Assembly (NCBI GenBank): GCA_900313725.1
Contig: OMSK01000025.1
Location: 1 to 32,295 of the forward strand
Length of the DNA stretch: 32,295 nucleotides
DNA from: an uncultured Bacillota bacterium
GTDB taxonomy: Bacteria > Bacillota_I > Bacilli_A > RF39 > UBA660
Reading direction: 5' to 3'
The notes under the pieces were generated by a model. It was not told the DNA's origin. It saw only the letters and a program-made list of their open reading frames with translations, and searched no databases. Below are positions 1-7,868 of this stretch, piece after piece (the first letter of the stretch is position 1; the number at the start of each line of letters is the position of its first letter). A program made the translations under genes and the position numbers.

Positions 1-976
1 CTTTTATATTAATTAATGATGCATCTAAACATTTAAAATCAATATTATTAACATTATTTATTTCTTTATTTATAAAAGCATCTTCTACCGCATATTTATT
101 TATTTCAATACCATATACCTCTTTACAATATTTACTAACATAAATACCTATAGTACCAGTACCACAATATAAATCAAGTACTCTATCATTATTTGGTTCT
201 AGATATTCTAATACTTTATCATATAACCTTTTAGCTTGAACGGTATTAATTTGAAAAAAGGAATCAGGTGATATTTTAAATTTATAATCACCTATCATAT
301 CAAATATATATCCTTTACCATAGATAGTTTTATATTTTTTATTATAATAAATAATAATATTAGTAGTTATATCTTTTAATTTATCTATATAATATTTTTC
401 ATCTATATCATTACCTTTTATAACTATCATAGAATCGTCTAAATAACGAGAAGTTCTAACTACTATTTCATAAACATTAGATAAATCTAATTCTTTTAAA
501 TAACTAAGTATTTCATTAATCTTTTCATCAACTATTAAACATTTATCAATAGAAATAATCTCATTACTTTTTTTACCATAGTATCCGACTTTACATTTAA
601 TATGAAATGTAGCTTTATTTCTATAATTAATAACACCATTACCGACAATAGGTTTAATAACATTTACATTAATACTACTAAATTTTTTAATAATTTGTTT
701 TACTTTATCTTCTTTATACATTAATTCATCTTCATAACAAATATGTCTTAAATCACAACCACCACATTCTTTATAAAAAGGACAATTAGATTCTATTCTT
801 TTATTAGAAGTCTTGATATACTTTATAACATTACCTTCCATAAATTTTCTATTTTCATAGATTATATCTACATCAACTAATTCATTTGGTAAAGCATCAT
901 AAACAAAGATAGTTTTATTATCTATCTTTCCTATTCCTCTTCCTTGATGATCTAACCTATCAATTAAAACTTCCAT
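1..976 (-). CDS. rlmD: 23S rRNA (uracil-5-)-methyltransferase, RlmD/TrmA family (3' end outside window)
   Basis: This gene runs off the left edge; about 325 N-terminal codons are visible. RlmD-type enzymes use S-adenosylmethionine to methylate C5 of a uridine in 23S rRNA. Residues 1-50 read like a TRAM RNA-binding domain (FVYDALPNELV). An iron-sulfur cluster motif follows, with C65, C71, C74 and C80 in the arrangement CPFYKECGGCDLRHIC. Further on are the family motif SFFQIN and the SAM-binding loop DLYCGTGTIG followed by YGIEI. The start is the ATG at 976, preceded by GGTGAT three bases away. The gene diverges from the gerA-type operon. The catalytic Cys region lies beyond the window. RlmD versus another TrmA-family paralogue (RlmCD) cannot be settled from this part. 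Confidence 0.88.
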   Translation of the reverse strand, partial: MEVLIDRLDHQGRGIGKIDNKTIFVYDALPNELVDVDIIYENRKFMEGNVIKYIKTSNKRIESNCPFYKECGGCDLRHICYEDELMYKEDKVKQIIKKFSSINVNVIKPIVGNGVINYRNKATFHIKCKVGYYGKKSNEIISIDKCLIVDEKINEILSYLKELDLSNVYEIVVRTSRYLDDSMIVIKGNDIDEKYYIDKLKDITTNIIIYYNKKYKTIYGKGYIFDMIGDYKFKISPDSFFQINTVQAKRLYDKVLEYLEPNNDRVLDLYCGTGTIGIYVSKYCKEVYGIEINKYAVEDAFINKEINNVNNIDFKCLDASLINIK

Positions 977-984
977 TTAATCAC

Positions 985-1013
985 CAATATTATTATACCA
1001 AAAATACATATTA
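985..1013 (+). promoter_or_regulatory. Possible sigma-G promoter of the gerA-type operon
   Basis: On the plus strand, CAATA (985-989), a 17-base spacer and CATATTA (1007-1013) resemble the forespore sigma-G consensus (GNATR / CATACTA), with one mismatch in each box. GerA-type operons are normally forespore-expressed, which favours this reading. In such AT-rich sequence the match could be chance. Confidence 0.3.
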
Positions 1014-1020
1014 ATGTCAT
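992..1020 (-). promoter_or_regulatory. Sigma-A-type promoter of rlmD
   Basis: Reading the minus strand, ATGACA (1015-1020) lies 17 bases before TATAAT (992-997). The -10 is also extended by TGG. It sits 16 bases upstream of the rlmD start. Confidence 0.6.
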
Positions 1021-1050
1021 ATTTTGTTAATAATAAATTAGAGGGATATT

Positions 1051-2427
1051 ATGATAAGTAAAAATATAAATGAAAATATTAAATATATTAAAAATAAATT
1101 TGGTAATAGTAGTGATATAAAATATCGAACAATAAAAAATATAACTTATATATATTTAGAATCAGTATCTAGTGGTGAATTAATAAGTGAATACTTAATA
1201 AAAAGTATATTAAATAATAAAGAAATATATAATAGTAGTTTATCTATTTTAACTACTATGGAAGAAATACTATATAATTTATCTTCAGGTTTTACAATTG
1301 TATTTATTAAAAATAAAGTAATATCTATTGAAACAAAATCAATATTAGATAGAGGTATAAATGAATCAACAAGTGAAACTATTATTAGAGGACCTAAAGA
1401 TAGTTTTACTGAAAATCATCAAATAAATATTGGATTAATAAGAAAAAGAATTAAAGATCCAAATTTATGGTTTAAAGAATTTAAAATTGGAAAAAGAACT
1501 AAAACAAAAGTAACTATGGCTTATATAAATGATATAGCTCTAAAAGAAAATGTAAATATTATTGAAAAACAACTAAATAATATAAATATTGATGGAATAC
1601 TAGATAGTAGTTATATAAAAGAAATGTTAGATAATAGTATAACTTTTCCAGAAATAATGAGTACTGAAAGACCAGATTTAACATCTGGTGCTTTATTAGA
1701 AGGAAAAATAATTATATTAGTAGAAAATAGTCCATTTGTATTAATATTACCATCATTTTTAATTGATTTTATGCATAGTGCAGAAGACTATTTTGAATCA
1801 CCTATAAATATATCATTAACGCGTATTTTAAGATTAATTAGTTTTATATTAACTATTATTACCCCGGCTTTTTATATAGCAGTTACAACATGGAATCAAG
1901 AGATAATACCAAATGATTTATTGTTATCCTTATCAAAAGGAAGAACTGGTGTTCCTTTTCCAACAGCTTTAGAGTTAATCATGTTGATGACAACTTTTGA
2001 AATACTTAAAGAGGCAGATATTAGAATGCCAAATGCATCAGGTACATCAGTTAGTATAGTTGGTGCTTTAATATTAGGTGAAGCCGCTGTAAGTGCCGGA
2101 ATAGTCTCACCTATCGCAATTATTGTAGTAGCGTTTACATCAATATCCGGTCTAGTATTTACCGATATTGATTTTATAAATAGTATTAGATATTGGCGAT
2201 TTATATTTATCATATTTTCTATTATTTTAGGATTTATTGGAGTTGTTATAGCTTCACTTATTTTTTTAACTAAATTATGTAGTATGGAATATTTGAAAAC
2301 TCCATATACTATTCCTGCTAGTCCATTAATTAAAAATGGATTGAAGGATAGTTTTATAAGATTTAGAAGAAATAAAATAAATAAACGAACTTCTTATTTA
2401 ACAAATAATATTAAAAAAGGTGATTAA
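1051..2427 (+). CDS. Spore germination protein, GerAA family (germinant receptor A subunit)
   Basis: The A subunit of a GerA-type germinant receptor sits in the inner membrane of the dormant spore and takes part in nutrient sensing and ion release. The first ~225 residues are soluble and hydrophilic. The C-terminal half is a membrane domain with hydrophobic segments around 225-248, 253-280, 300-322, 327-370 and 382-412. The motif PFPTALELIMLMTTFEILKE followed by RMPNASG is typical of the family. At 458 residues it is slightly shorter than the usual ~480-500. AGAGGG lies a few bases before the ATG. Its TAA stop abuts the ATG of the next gene, so the three ger genes form one operon. Confidence 0.93.
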   Translation: MISKNINENIKYIKNKFGNSSDIKYRTIKNITYIYLESVSSGELISEYLIKSILNNKEIYNSSLSILTTMEEILYNLSSGFTIVFIKNKVISIETKSILDRGINESTSETIIRGPKDSFTENHQINIGLIRKRIKDPNLWFKEFKIGKRTKTKVTMAYINDIALKENVNIIEKQLNNINIDGILDSSYIKEMLDNSITFPEIMSTERPDLTSGALLEGKIIILVENSPFVLILPSFLIDFMHSAEDYFESPINISLTRILRLISFILTIITPAFYIAVTTWNQEIIPNDLLLSLSKGRTGVPFPTALELIMLMTTFEILKEADIRMPNASGTSVSIVGALILGEAAVSAGIVSPIAIIVVAFTSISGLVFTDIDFINSIRYWRFIFIIFSIILGFIGVVIASLIFLTKLCSMEYLKTPYTIPASPLIKNGLKDSFIRFRRNKINKRTSYLTNNIKKGD

Positions 2428-2964
2428 ATGAAAAAATTATTAATTATATTATTACTATTTACTGGGTGTAATTATAAAGAACTAAATAATATCGCAATTG
2501 TAACTGGTATATATATTGAATATAATAATCAATATAAAATTGATATTATGGTGTCTAAAAATAAAAATATAATTTATCATACAAAAGGTAAAACTATAAA
2601 TAAAGCACTAGATAATTTATCTATCCCTAAACAATTATATTTAGGTCATTTAAATATTGTAATTATTAATAAGAATGCTAATAAAAAAATGCAAGAAATA
2701 ACTAATTATTTTAATAATAACTATGAGGTTTCTAAAAATTTTTATATTATGATGAGTAACAATAATATACTTAAAATAATTGCAAAATTGGATCCTTTTC
2801 CTTTTAATAAAATAAGTCTTATAAAGATATCTGATAACCATTTAACCTATGATAAATATATCAAAAATAATTTAGAAAAAGGATATTCATATATTCCTAT
2901 TGTAGAATATAAAGATAATTATTTAACAACTAAAAAATCTATTCTAATTAGAGGTATAAAATGA
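2428..2964 (+). CDS. GerAC-like spore germination lipoprotein, N-terminal domain only
   Basis: This is the lipoprotein (C) subunit of the same receptor. A signal peptide ends in the lipobox LLFTGC with lipidated Cys14. It is followed by the family-like start NYKELNNIAIVTGI, which corresponds to the usual WDYREI..LAIVTGI. The protein is only 178 residues, whereas GerAC proteins are usually about 350-400. The C-terminal Ger(x)C domain is therefore absent. The reading frame is clean, the stop TGA overlaps the next ATG (ATGA), and no continuation of the family is visible in other frames. It is probably a genuinely short form, not a fresh frameshift. GGTGAT precedes the ATG by three bases. Confidence 0.8.
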   Translation: MKKLLIILLLFTGCNYKELNNIAIVTGIYIEYNNQYKIDIMVSKNKNIIYHTKGKTINKALDNLSIPKQLYLGHLNIVIINKNANKKMQEITNYFNNNYEVSKNFYIMMSNNNILKIIAKLDPFPFNKISLIKISDNHLTYDKYIKNNLEKGYSYIPIVEYKDNYLTTKKSILIRGIK

Positions 2965-3866
2965 AAAAGTGGAATAAAATAAACCCGCTACAATACGGAA
3001 TAGTAATAATATTTTTAATAAATTATAATACTTTAAATATGTCTAAAAATGGTTATTTAATACCTATAATAAATTTTATACTTGGTTTTATTCCTCTATT
3101 TATTTTTATTAAACTACTTAACTATAAGCCAGAATTAAATATATATGAAAAAATAGATCATGTATTTAATAAAATAGGATTTATTATTAATGTTTTTATT
3201 GGAATACTAATATATATATTAATTATTTCTACCTATAAAGAATTACTAGATTTTATTAAAATAAATTATTTATTTAATACAAATATATTGTTGATATCTA
3301 TAATTATTTCTATTTCTTTATTATATACGTGTTCTAAAAGCTTAAATGTATTATTTAGATTATCAACTTTGTTATTCTATATTGTTTTTATATTATTTAT
3401 AGTAAGTATTTTAGGATTGACTAATCAAATACATATTAATAATTTAAAAAATACTAGTAATATTAATTATGTATTTTATCCAATGTTATCCTTATTTTTA
3501 TTATTAATGATTCCTAAAAAAGAAATACTTAATAATAATAAATTAACTAAACATATTATATTTTTCTATATAGTGGGAAATGTTATAAAAATATTAATAA
3601 TATTATTTACTATTTTAGTATTAGGTATAGAATTAGCAAGTTTTTATAATTTTCCAGAATTTATGGTTCTAAATAAAATATCCACAACAGGATTCTTTCA
3701 ACGATCAGATGGAATAATTGGTATAAAATGGATTTATATAATTTTTATAACATTATGTATTTACTTTAATTATATTAAAAATCTTTACAAACATATAATT
3801 AACAAACACACAGATTTATTTATTAGTTTATTAATTATTATTACAAGTATAATTTGTAGTATATAA
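2961..3866 (+). CDS. GerAB-like spore germination permease (APC superfamily)
   Basis: The B subunit of GerA-type receptors is an amino-acid-transporter-like membrane protein thought to bind the germinant. The N-terminus (KINPLQYGIVIIFLINY) matches the family pattern of a short polar start entering the first helix. Most of the 301 residues are hydrophobic, with about eight to ten membrane segments. Family members are usually ~360 residues with ten helices, so this is a compact version. It overlaps the upstream lipoprotein gene by four bases (ATGA), indicating translational coupling. A strong hairpin terminator follows immediately. Confidence 0.8.
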   Translation: MKKWNKINPLQYGIVIIFLINYNTLNMSKNGYLIPIINFILGFIPLFIFIKLLNYKPELNIYEKIDHVFNKIGFIINVFIGILIYILIISTYKELLDFIKINYLFNTNILLISIIISISLLYTCSKSLNVLFRLSTLLFYIVFILFIVSILGLTNQIHINNLKNTSNINYVFYPMLSLFLLLMIPKKEILNNNKLTKHIIFFYIVGNVIKILIILFTILVLGIELASFYNFPEFMVLNKISTTGFFQRSDGIIGIKWIYIIFITLCIYFNYIKNLYKHIINKHTDLFISLLIIITSIICSI

Positions 3867-3893
3867 AAAAAATGAAATTATATTTCATTTTTT
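3867..3893. terminator. Bidirectional rho-independent terminator
   Basis: A perfect 12-bp stem (AAAAAATGAAAT / ATTTCATTTTTT) with a TAT loop is flanked by A- and T-runs. It lies between the convergent germination permease and the metallopeptidase genes and can serve both. Confidence 0.85.
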
Positions 3894-3899
3894 ATTTTA

Positions 3900-4829
3900 T
3901 TATTTAAAAAATATCATATCTGGTGAACCAAATGCACTACTTACTATTTCGTTTAAAACATCAGTTGATAAAATTATTATTTCTTCATTTGTTTCCATAT
4001 TAACTGCAGCATTATTATCAATAATTTCACCTACAAAATCATAAAATGAAATAGTCATTTGTGTTATAGCATCTTGATCATTTTCAAGTGCTTTTATTTT
4101 AATTCCTTCTGCAAATTTTTTTGTATAAGTACTTAATAAAAACTTTCTTGCTATTCTATGTGAATCAATAATATTTTGAAATATTTCTTTTTTATTAGAA
4201 TCTGATACTTTAAATTTATAAGCATTTATATAATCAATTGCGTTAATAAAATTAATTACATCTTCAACACTATTATATTGACATAATTCATTCGTTAATT
4301 CCTTTAAATTAGCGTTTAAATATAAACAAGACATCTTATCTTTTCCAACAATTAATTCCGTTAGATAAGCATAATTGACTTCAGCAGAATAAGCATGTTT
4401 TAAATCATCATCACCAAAATATCTTTCTCGTAATAATTGTGTATATCCTTCAGTTAATCCAATACCAATTATTAAATCATCATTCCATTGAGCAAATCCA
4501 CAAAAAACAGTATCATCTTTATAACATGAACTTGATAAATGGAATAATTCATGATATACAGCAGATTTAGCATTATCTTTTTCTAAATAAATTATATTAT
4601 TAACTGGATCATAACTATTTTGATGATTTTCATAACCACCATCTATAATAATATCTAAACTATTAATATTATTATACAAATTAGTTAAATCTTTATCACT
4701 AAAATTATTAATCATAACATCAACAAATTTAGCAATTTCCTTAGATAAGCATTTTTTATTATCATAATTAATGTCATTATATAATCTTTCTGATTTTTTA
4801 TTTGCTAATATCATATCATTATTATTCAT
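3900..4829 (-). CDS. Putative zinc metallopeptidase (HExxH), otherwise unrecognised
   Basis: I do not recognise the family. The protein (309 residues) has one clear metalloprotease signature, YHELFH (HExxH at about residues 93-97), followed 30 residues later by LTEGYTQLL. Its Glu is a plausible third zinc ligand, as in gluzincins. No signal peptide or membrane segment is seen, so it is probably cytoplasmic. The C-terminal half is helical, acidic and unassigned. The start is the ATG at 4829, preceded by GAGGTG; the GTG nine bases upstream is part of that Shine-Dalgarno sequence. It is a single-gene unit with its own promoter and a terminator shared with the ger operon. Substrate unknown. Confidence 0.7.
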   Translation of the reverse strand: MNNNDMILANKKSERLYNDINYDNKKCLSKEIAKFVDVMINNFSDKDLTNLYNNINSLDIIIDGGYENHQNSYDPVNNIIYLEKDNAKSAVYHELFHLSSSCYKDDTVFCGFAQWNDDLIIGIGLTEGYTQLLRERYFGDDDLKHAYSAEVNYAYLTELIVGKDKMSCLYLNANLKELTNELCQYNSVEDVINFINAIDYINAYKFKVSDSNKKEIFQNIIDSHRIARKFLLSTYTKKFAEGIKIKALENDQDAITQMTISFYDFVGEIIDNNAAVNMETNEEIIILSTDVLNEIVSSAFGSPDMIFFK

Positions 4830-4856
4830 ATATTTCACCTCAAAAAAAGTGGTTAT

Positions 4857-4885
4857 ATTATAGTTTAAATAATACTGAAAGTCAA
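4857..4885 (-). promoter_or_regulatory. Sigma-A-type promoter of the metallopeptidase gene
   Basis: On the minus strand TTGACT (4880-4885) is followed after 17 bases by TATAAT (4857-4862), close to perfect consensus, 28 bases upstream of the ATG. Confidence 0.75.
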
Positions 4886-4900
4886 TAAAAAATATTTAAA

Positions 4901-4926
4901 AAAAAATTAGATTTCTCTAATTTTTT
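4901..4926 (-). terminator. Rho-independent terminator of the tail-anchored protein gene
   Basis: A perfect 11-bp stem (AAAAAATTAGA / TCTAATTTTTT) with a four-base loop overlaps the stop codon of the upstream gene. On the minus strand it runs into a long T-tract. Confidence 0.8.
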
Positions 4927-5716
4927 ATTTTATTAAATAATATACTCCTATTATAATACCAACTGTTATTGCTAGTAATCCTACAAATAATAATATTCGT
5001 TTTAATAGTTTTTTATTTTTTCGTTCTTTAATATAATTTTCTGAATCTTCAAAATCATCTTTACTAAAGTTAAGACTAGATGTAAAAAATGATTGATCTA
5101 AATTAGAATCAGTTTTATTTTCTTGATATTTTCTAGCTTGTTCTAATAGCTGTTTAACAGTTTGACTACTTTCTAATTTTTCATCAGTACTTTCAAGATT
5201 AAACATATTAAGTCCTAATTCTTCGTCATTCATTTGATTTAACATACTTGTATTAGTAATAGTATTAATCAACTCTTTTAATTCATCATCTTCAAAATCT
5301 TTATATTTATCTTGTTTATTTAATTTTAAATCTTTTAAAATGTTATAATTAGTATTATCTAAGCTTCTTGGAGAATCTTCTACAGGTTGTTTTTCTTTTG
5401 CTTTATTTAATATATCTCTTATATCATAATTTTTTACTTCTTTTTCAACAAAATCTTTTGTAGTTTCTGTAACTACTTCTTCTTCATCATTAAATCCCTT
5501 GAATTCTCTTCTTTTTTTATAATTTTCTCTATTTTTAATAGTATTTTTTAATTTAGTGATATCTATTTCATTATTTTTATCAATGGTAGCAATTCCTTCA
5601 ATATTAGAATACTCTCCATCAGTATAAATATTATCATATAAATTAATATTTTTTTCACTTCTTTTTCTTACTTTAGAAGATTTATTATTATAATATTTCT
5701 CCATTCTGCTTACCAT
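4925..5716 (-). CDS. Hypothetical tail-anchored membrane protein
   Basis: No function recognised. The 263-residue protein is mostly charged and apparently disordered, rich in Lys, Glu, Asp and Asn. It has one C-terminal hydrophobic helix (about residues 240-262, FVGLLAITVGIIIGVYYLI) preceded by a very basic stretch (KERKNKKLLKR). That makes it a tail-anchored protein with its bulk in the cytoplasm. The N-terminal part has a motif (LYDNIYTDGEYSNI, then GIATIDKNNEID) that I associate with hypothetical proteins in related Bacilli; this is memory, not a search. The start at 5716 is preceded by AGGTGAT three bases away. A structural or envelope-associated role is possible but unsupported. Confidence 0.65.
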   Translation of the reverse strand: MVSRMEKYYNNKSSKVRKRSEKNINLYDNIYTDGEYSNIEGIATIDKNNEIDITKLKNTIKNRENYKKRREFKGFNDEEEVVTETTKDFVEKEVKNYDIRDILNKAKEKQPVEDSPRSLDNTNYNILKDLKLNKQDKYKDFEDDELKELINTITNTSMLNQMNDEELGLNMFNLESTDEKLESSQTVKQLLEQARKYQENKTDSNLDQSFFTSSLNFSKDDFEDSENYIKERKNKKLLKRILLFVGLLAITVGIIIGVYYLIK

Positions 5717-5768
5717 AGTATCACCTATTAATAATATAACATATTTTTTAATTTTTTTAAACCTTTAC

Positions 5769-5797
5769 TTGCATTTAATATGGATTTTTTTTATAAT
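5769..5797 (+). promoter_or_regulatory. Sigma-A-type promoter of the ferredoxin gene
   Basis: TTGCAT (5769-5774), a 17-base spacer and TATAAT (5792-5797), followed by the Shine-Dalgarno AGGAGG and the ATG at 5818. Confidence 0.75.
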
Positions 5798-5817
5798 TAT
5801 TATTAGGAGGATTAATT

Positions 5818-6054
5818 ATGGAAAGAATAAAAGTCGATAAAGATAAATGTATTGGATGCGGAGCATGTACTGCAATAGCTTCTGATGTATTCTCATTTAA
5901 TGATGAAGGATATGCCCAAACAGATCCAAATAATAATATTATAGATAATATGGAAGAAGAAGTTAAAAATGATTGTATGGATGCCCTAGAAGGATGTCCT
6001 GTAGACGCTATATATAAAGAAGAAGTAGAAGAAGAAAAAGAAGAAGAAAACTAG
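5818..6054 (+). CDS. Ferredoxin, single [4Fe-4S] cluster
   Basis: This is a small soluble electron carrier of 78 residues. Cluster ligands are visible as CIGCGAC (C11, C14, C17) plus the Cys of EGCPVDAI near residue 59, the pattern of monocluster ferredoxins of the Bacillus type. The last 12 or so residues are almost all Glu, Lys and Val (EEVEEEKEEEN), an acidic tail. The gene has its own near-consensus promoter and strong Shine-Dalgarno sequence and ends in a hairpin terminator shared with the convergent rluB, so it is monocistronic. Its redox partner cannot be inferred from the neighbours. Confidence 0.92.
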   Translation: MERIKVDKDKCIGCGACTAIASDVFSFNDEGYAQTDPNNNIIDNMEEEVKNDCMDALEGCPVDAIYKEEVEEEKEEEN

Positions 6055-6071
6055 TAATAATTACTAGTTTT
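6047..6071. terminator. Bidirectional terminator between ferredoxin and rluB
   Basis: An 11-bp inverted repeat (AAAACTAGTAA / TTACTAGTTTT) with loop TAA overlaps both stop codons. A T-run follows on the plus strand. Confidence 0.8.
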
Positions 6072-6780
6072 TTGCTTCGTTATATAGTTTTTTAACTTCC
6101 TTAGGATTAAGTATTCTATATTCACCTGAATTTAAATTACTTATATCTAAAAAGGCAATTTTTTCTCTTTTAAGTTTTAATACTTTGTATCCAATACTTT
6201 CAAACATTTTTTTAACTTGATGATTTCTTCCTTCGTGAATTGTTAGTTCTACAATTGATGTATCAGTTTTTTTATCATAATTCTTTATTCTAGCCTTACA
6301 TGGGCTAGTTTTTATATTATCTATTATTACTCCTCTTTGTAGCTTATTTATTTCTGCTTTACCTATTAATCCACCTATTTTTGCTATATATACTTTATTT
6401 ATATTAGATTTAGGATGCATTATTAAATTGGCAAGTTCCCCATCATTTGTTAAAATTAATGCTCCTGTTGTATCATAATCTAGTCTACCAACTGGATAAA
6501 TTCTTACATTGGAATCAATTAAATCTACTACAGTTTTTCTACCTTTATCATCAGATGAACTTGTAATAACACCTCTTGGTTTATTAAGCAAATAATATAC
6601 TTTGTTTTGATTTTTTAAAGCATGTCCTTCTACTTCAATAGTATCACTACTATCTACTTTTGTACCTAACTCATATATAGTATTACCATTTACTTTAACA
6701 AGCCCTTTTGATATTAATTCTTCTGCTTTTCTTCTAGAACAATATCCACTATTTGCGATTACTTTTTGAATTCTATCCAT
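6064..6780 (-). CDS. rluB: 23S rRNA pseudouridine synthase, RluB/RsuA family
   Basis: The enzyme isomerises a specific uridine of rRNA to pseudouridine. Residues 1-60 are an S4 RNA-binding domain (QKVIANSGYCSRRKAEELI, KVNG). The catalytic domain carries the family signature GRLDYDTTGALILTNDG with the catalytic Asp at residue 101, and the later motif HEGRNHQVKKMFE. At 238 residues the length is normal. The start at 6780 is preceded by AGGTGAT four bases away. RluB (23S U2605) is the usual Bacillota member; RsuA or RluE/F cannot be excluded from sequence reading. It is transcribed alone. Confidence 0.9.
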   Translation of the reverse strand: MDRIQKVIANSGYCSRRKAEELISKGLVKVNGNTIYELGTKVDSSDTIEVEGHALKNQNKVYYLLNKPRGVITSSSDDKGRKTVVDLIDSNVRIYPVGRLDYDTTGALILTNDGELANLIMHPKSNINKVYIAKIGGLIGKAEINKLQRGVIIDNIKTSPCKARIKNYDKKTDTSIVELTIHEGRNHQVKKMFESIGYKVLKLKREKIAFLDISNLNSGEYRILNPKEVKKLYNEAKN

Positions 6781-6796
6781 AATATCACCTGAAATA

Positions 6797-6825
6797 ATTA
6801 TAATGGTTTAAATATAAAAAAGCAA
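6797..6825 (-). promoter_or_regulatory. Sigma-A-type promoter of rluB
   Basis: Minus strand TTGCTT (6820-6825), 17-base spacer, TATAAT (6797-6802). The -35 box lies in the U-tract of the preceding lipoprotein terminator. Confidence 0.6.
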
Positions 6826-6830
6826 GAAAA

Positions 6831-6850
6831 AACATTTCCAAAGAAATGTT
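6831..6850 (-). terminator. Terminator of the small lipoprotein gene
   Basis: An 8-bp stem (AACATTTC / GAAATGTT) with a four-base loop overlaps the stop codon and runs into TTTTCTTGCTTTTTT on the minus strand. Confidence 0.75.
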
Positions 6851-7286
6851 ATTTACATTTGTATCCACTACTAACTCTGTCTTTTTTAGTTTTACTATAA
6901 CTTGCTTTTTTAGCTAAATCTAATTTTTTAAGATCAGCTTCTTTCATTTTTGGAACATCAGCAGTAATTACAATTTTAATAGTATCATCATCATCTTTAG
7001 TTTCAACTTTAACACCATCTATATTACTATATGATTTAAATTGTGATTCAATTGAAGTAACAAATAATGATTTATAACTTTTGTATTTTTCATCTAAAAC
7101 AACACTGAATTCAGCTTTATAACTTTTTACTGAATCACCATTAAATGTTATTTTTTCTGTTCCTTTCATTTCCATTCCACTTTGAGTTTCAGTTCTTGTA
7201 CATTCAAGTACTTTACTTTTCTTTCCACAACCAACTGTTAACCCTAAAGCGATAACTGCAGCAAATACAATTATACCTTTTTTCAT
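6849..7286 (-). CDS. Small lipoprotein of unknown function
   Basis: A signal peptide ends in the lipobox LTVGC with lipidated Cys20, so the protein is anchored to the outer face of the membrane. The mature part (~125 residues) is charged and probably beta-rich: an opening strand with Cys (LECTRTETQSG), KITFNGDSVKSYKAEF, then a lysine-rich C-terminus ending SSGYKCK. The two non-lipid Cys residues (LEC and YKC) could form a disulfide. The pattern recalls small YehR/DUF1307-like lipoproteins, but I cannot confirm that. GGAAGGAG precedes the ATG. It has its own promoter downstream of the VanZ-family gene and may also receive read-through from it. Confidence 0.75.
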   Translation of the reverse strand: MKKGIIVFAAVIALGLTVGCGKKSKVLECTRTETQSGMEMKGTEKITFNGDSVKSYKAEFSVVLDEKYKSYKSLFVTSIESQFKSYSNIDGVKVETKDDDDTIKIVITADVPKMKEADLKKLDLAKKASYSKTKKDRVSSGYKCK

Positions 7287-7307
7287 ACTTAACTCCTTCC
7301 ATATAAT

Positions 7308-7335
7308 ATTTTACCATATTATATTATATTGTCAA
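7308..7335 (-). promoter_or_regulatory. Promoter of the small lipoprotein gene
   Basis: Minus strand TTGACA (7330-7335), 16-base spacer, TAAAAT (7308-7313) with an extended TGG before the -10. Confidence 0.65.
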
Positions 7336-7340
7336 TATTA

Positions 7341-7775
7341 TTACTTATTACCAGTATTTTTTTTAAATAAAAATATTCCGATTAAACTTCCCATTGAATC
7401 ATTTATTACATCAAGCAATTCACCACTTCTTCCATCAACAAATATTTGATGTATTTCATCTGTACATGCATATCCTATACAAATAAATAAGCTTATTAAA
7501 AATGTATTTTTATACCCATATATTCTTATATAGTTATATACAAGCATCCCTAATATAAAATAGATTATAAAATGAGCAAATTTTCTAACTGGTTTAACAA
7601 ATTTATTTAATATTTCTTCATCACTATATTTTTTATTAGTTATTTCTTCAATTAATCTTACTGTTTTTAAAATAAATCCATCACTTAATTTTGTTGATTC
7701 AACAGCTTTTTGATTTGAAAACAGAAAAATTACAATCATCCATATAACAACTAATGATAATTTTATATACTTCAT
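7341..7775 (-). CDS. VanZ-family integral membrane protein
   Basis: VanZ-family proteins are small polytopic membrane proteins; the founding member gives low-level teicoplanin resistance, and most chromosomal members have no assigned role. The family core is clear: RKFAHFIIYFILG, then ACTDEIHQIFVDGRSGELLD, then DSMGSLIG. There are about four hydrophobic segments over 144 residues, the normal size. The start is preceded by AGGTGAT. The promoter is a perfect TTGACA-17-TATAAT, unusually strong for this window. Confidence 0.9.
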   Translation of the reverse strand: MKYIKLSLVVIWMIVIFLFSNQKAVESTKLSDGFILKTVRLIEEITNKKYSDEEILNKFVKPVRKFAHFIIYFILGMLVYNYIRIYGYKNTFLISLFICIGYACTDEIHQIFVDGRSGELLDVINDSMGSLIGIFLFKKNTGNK

Positions 7776-7790
7776 TTTATCACCTAGATA

Positions 7791-7819
7791 ATTATAAAAT
7801 AATTTACAAATATTGTCAA
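7791..7819 (-). promoter_or_regulatory. Perfect-consensus sigma-A promoter of the VanZ-family gene
   Basis: Minus strand TTGACA (7814-7819), exactly 17 bases, TATAAT (7791-7796), 15 bases before the ATG. Confidence 0.8.
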
Positions 7820-7868
7820 AATAATTATAAAAATATTAATTATGTATAACATAATAATGGTGATAACT

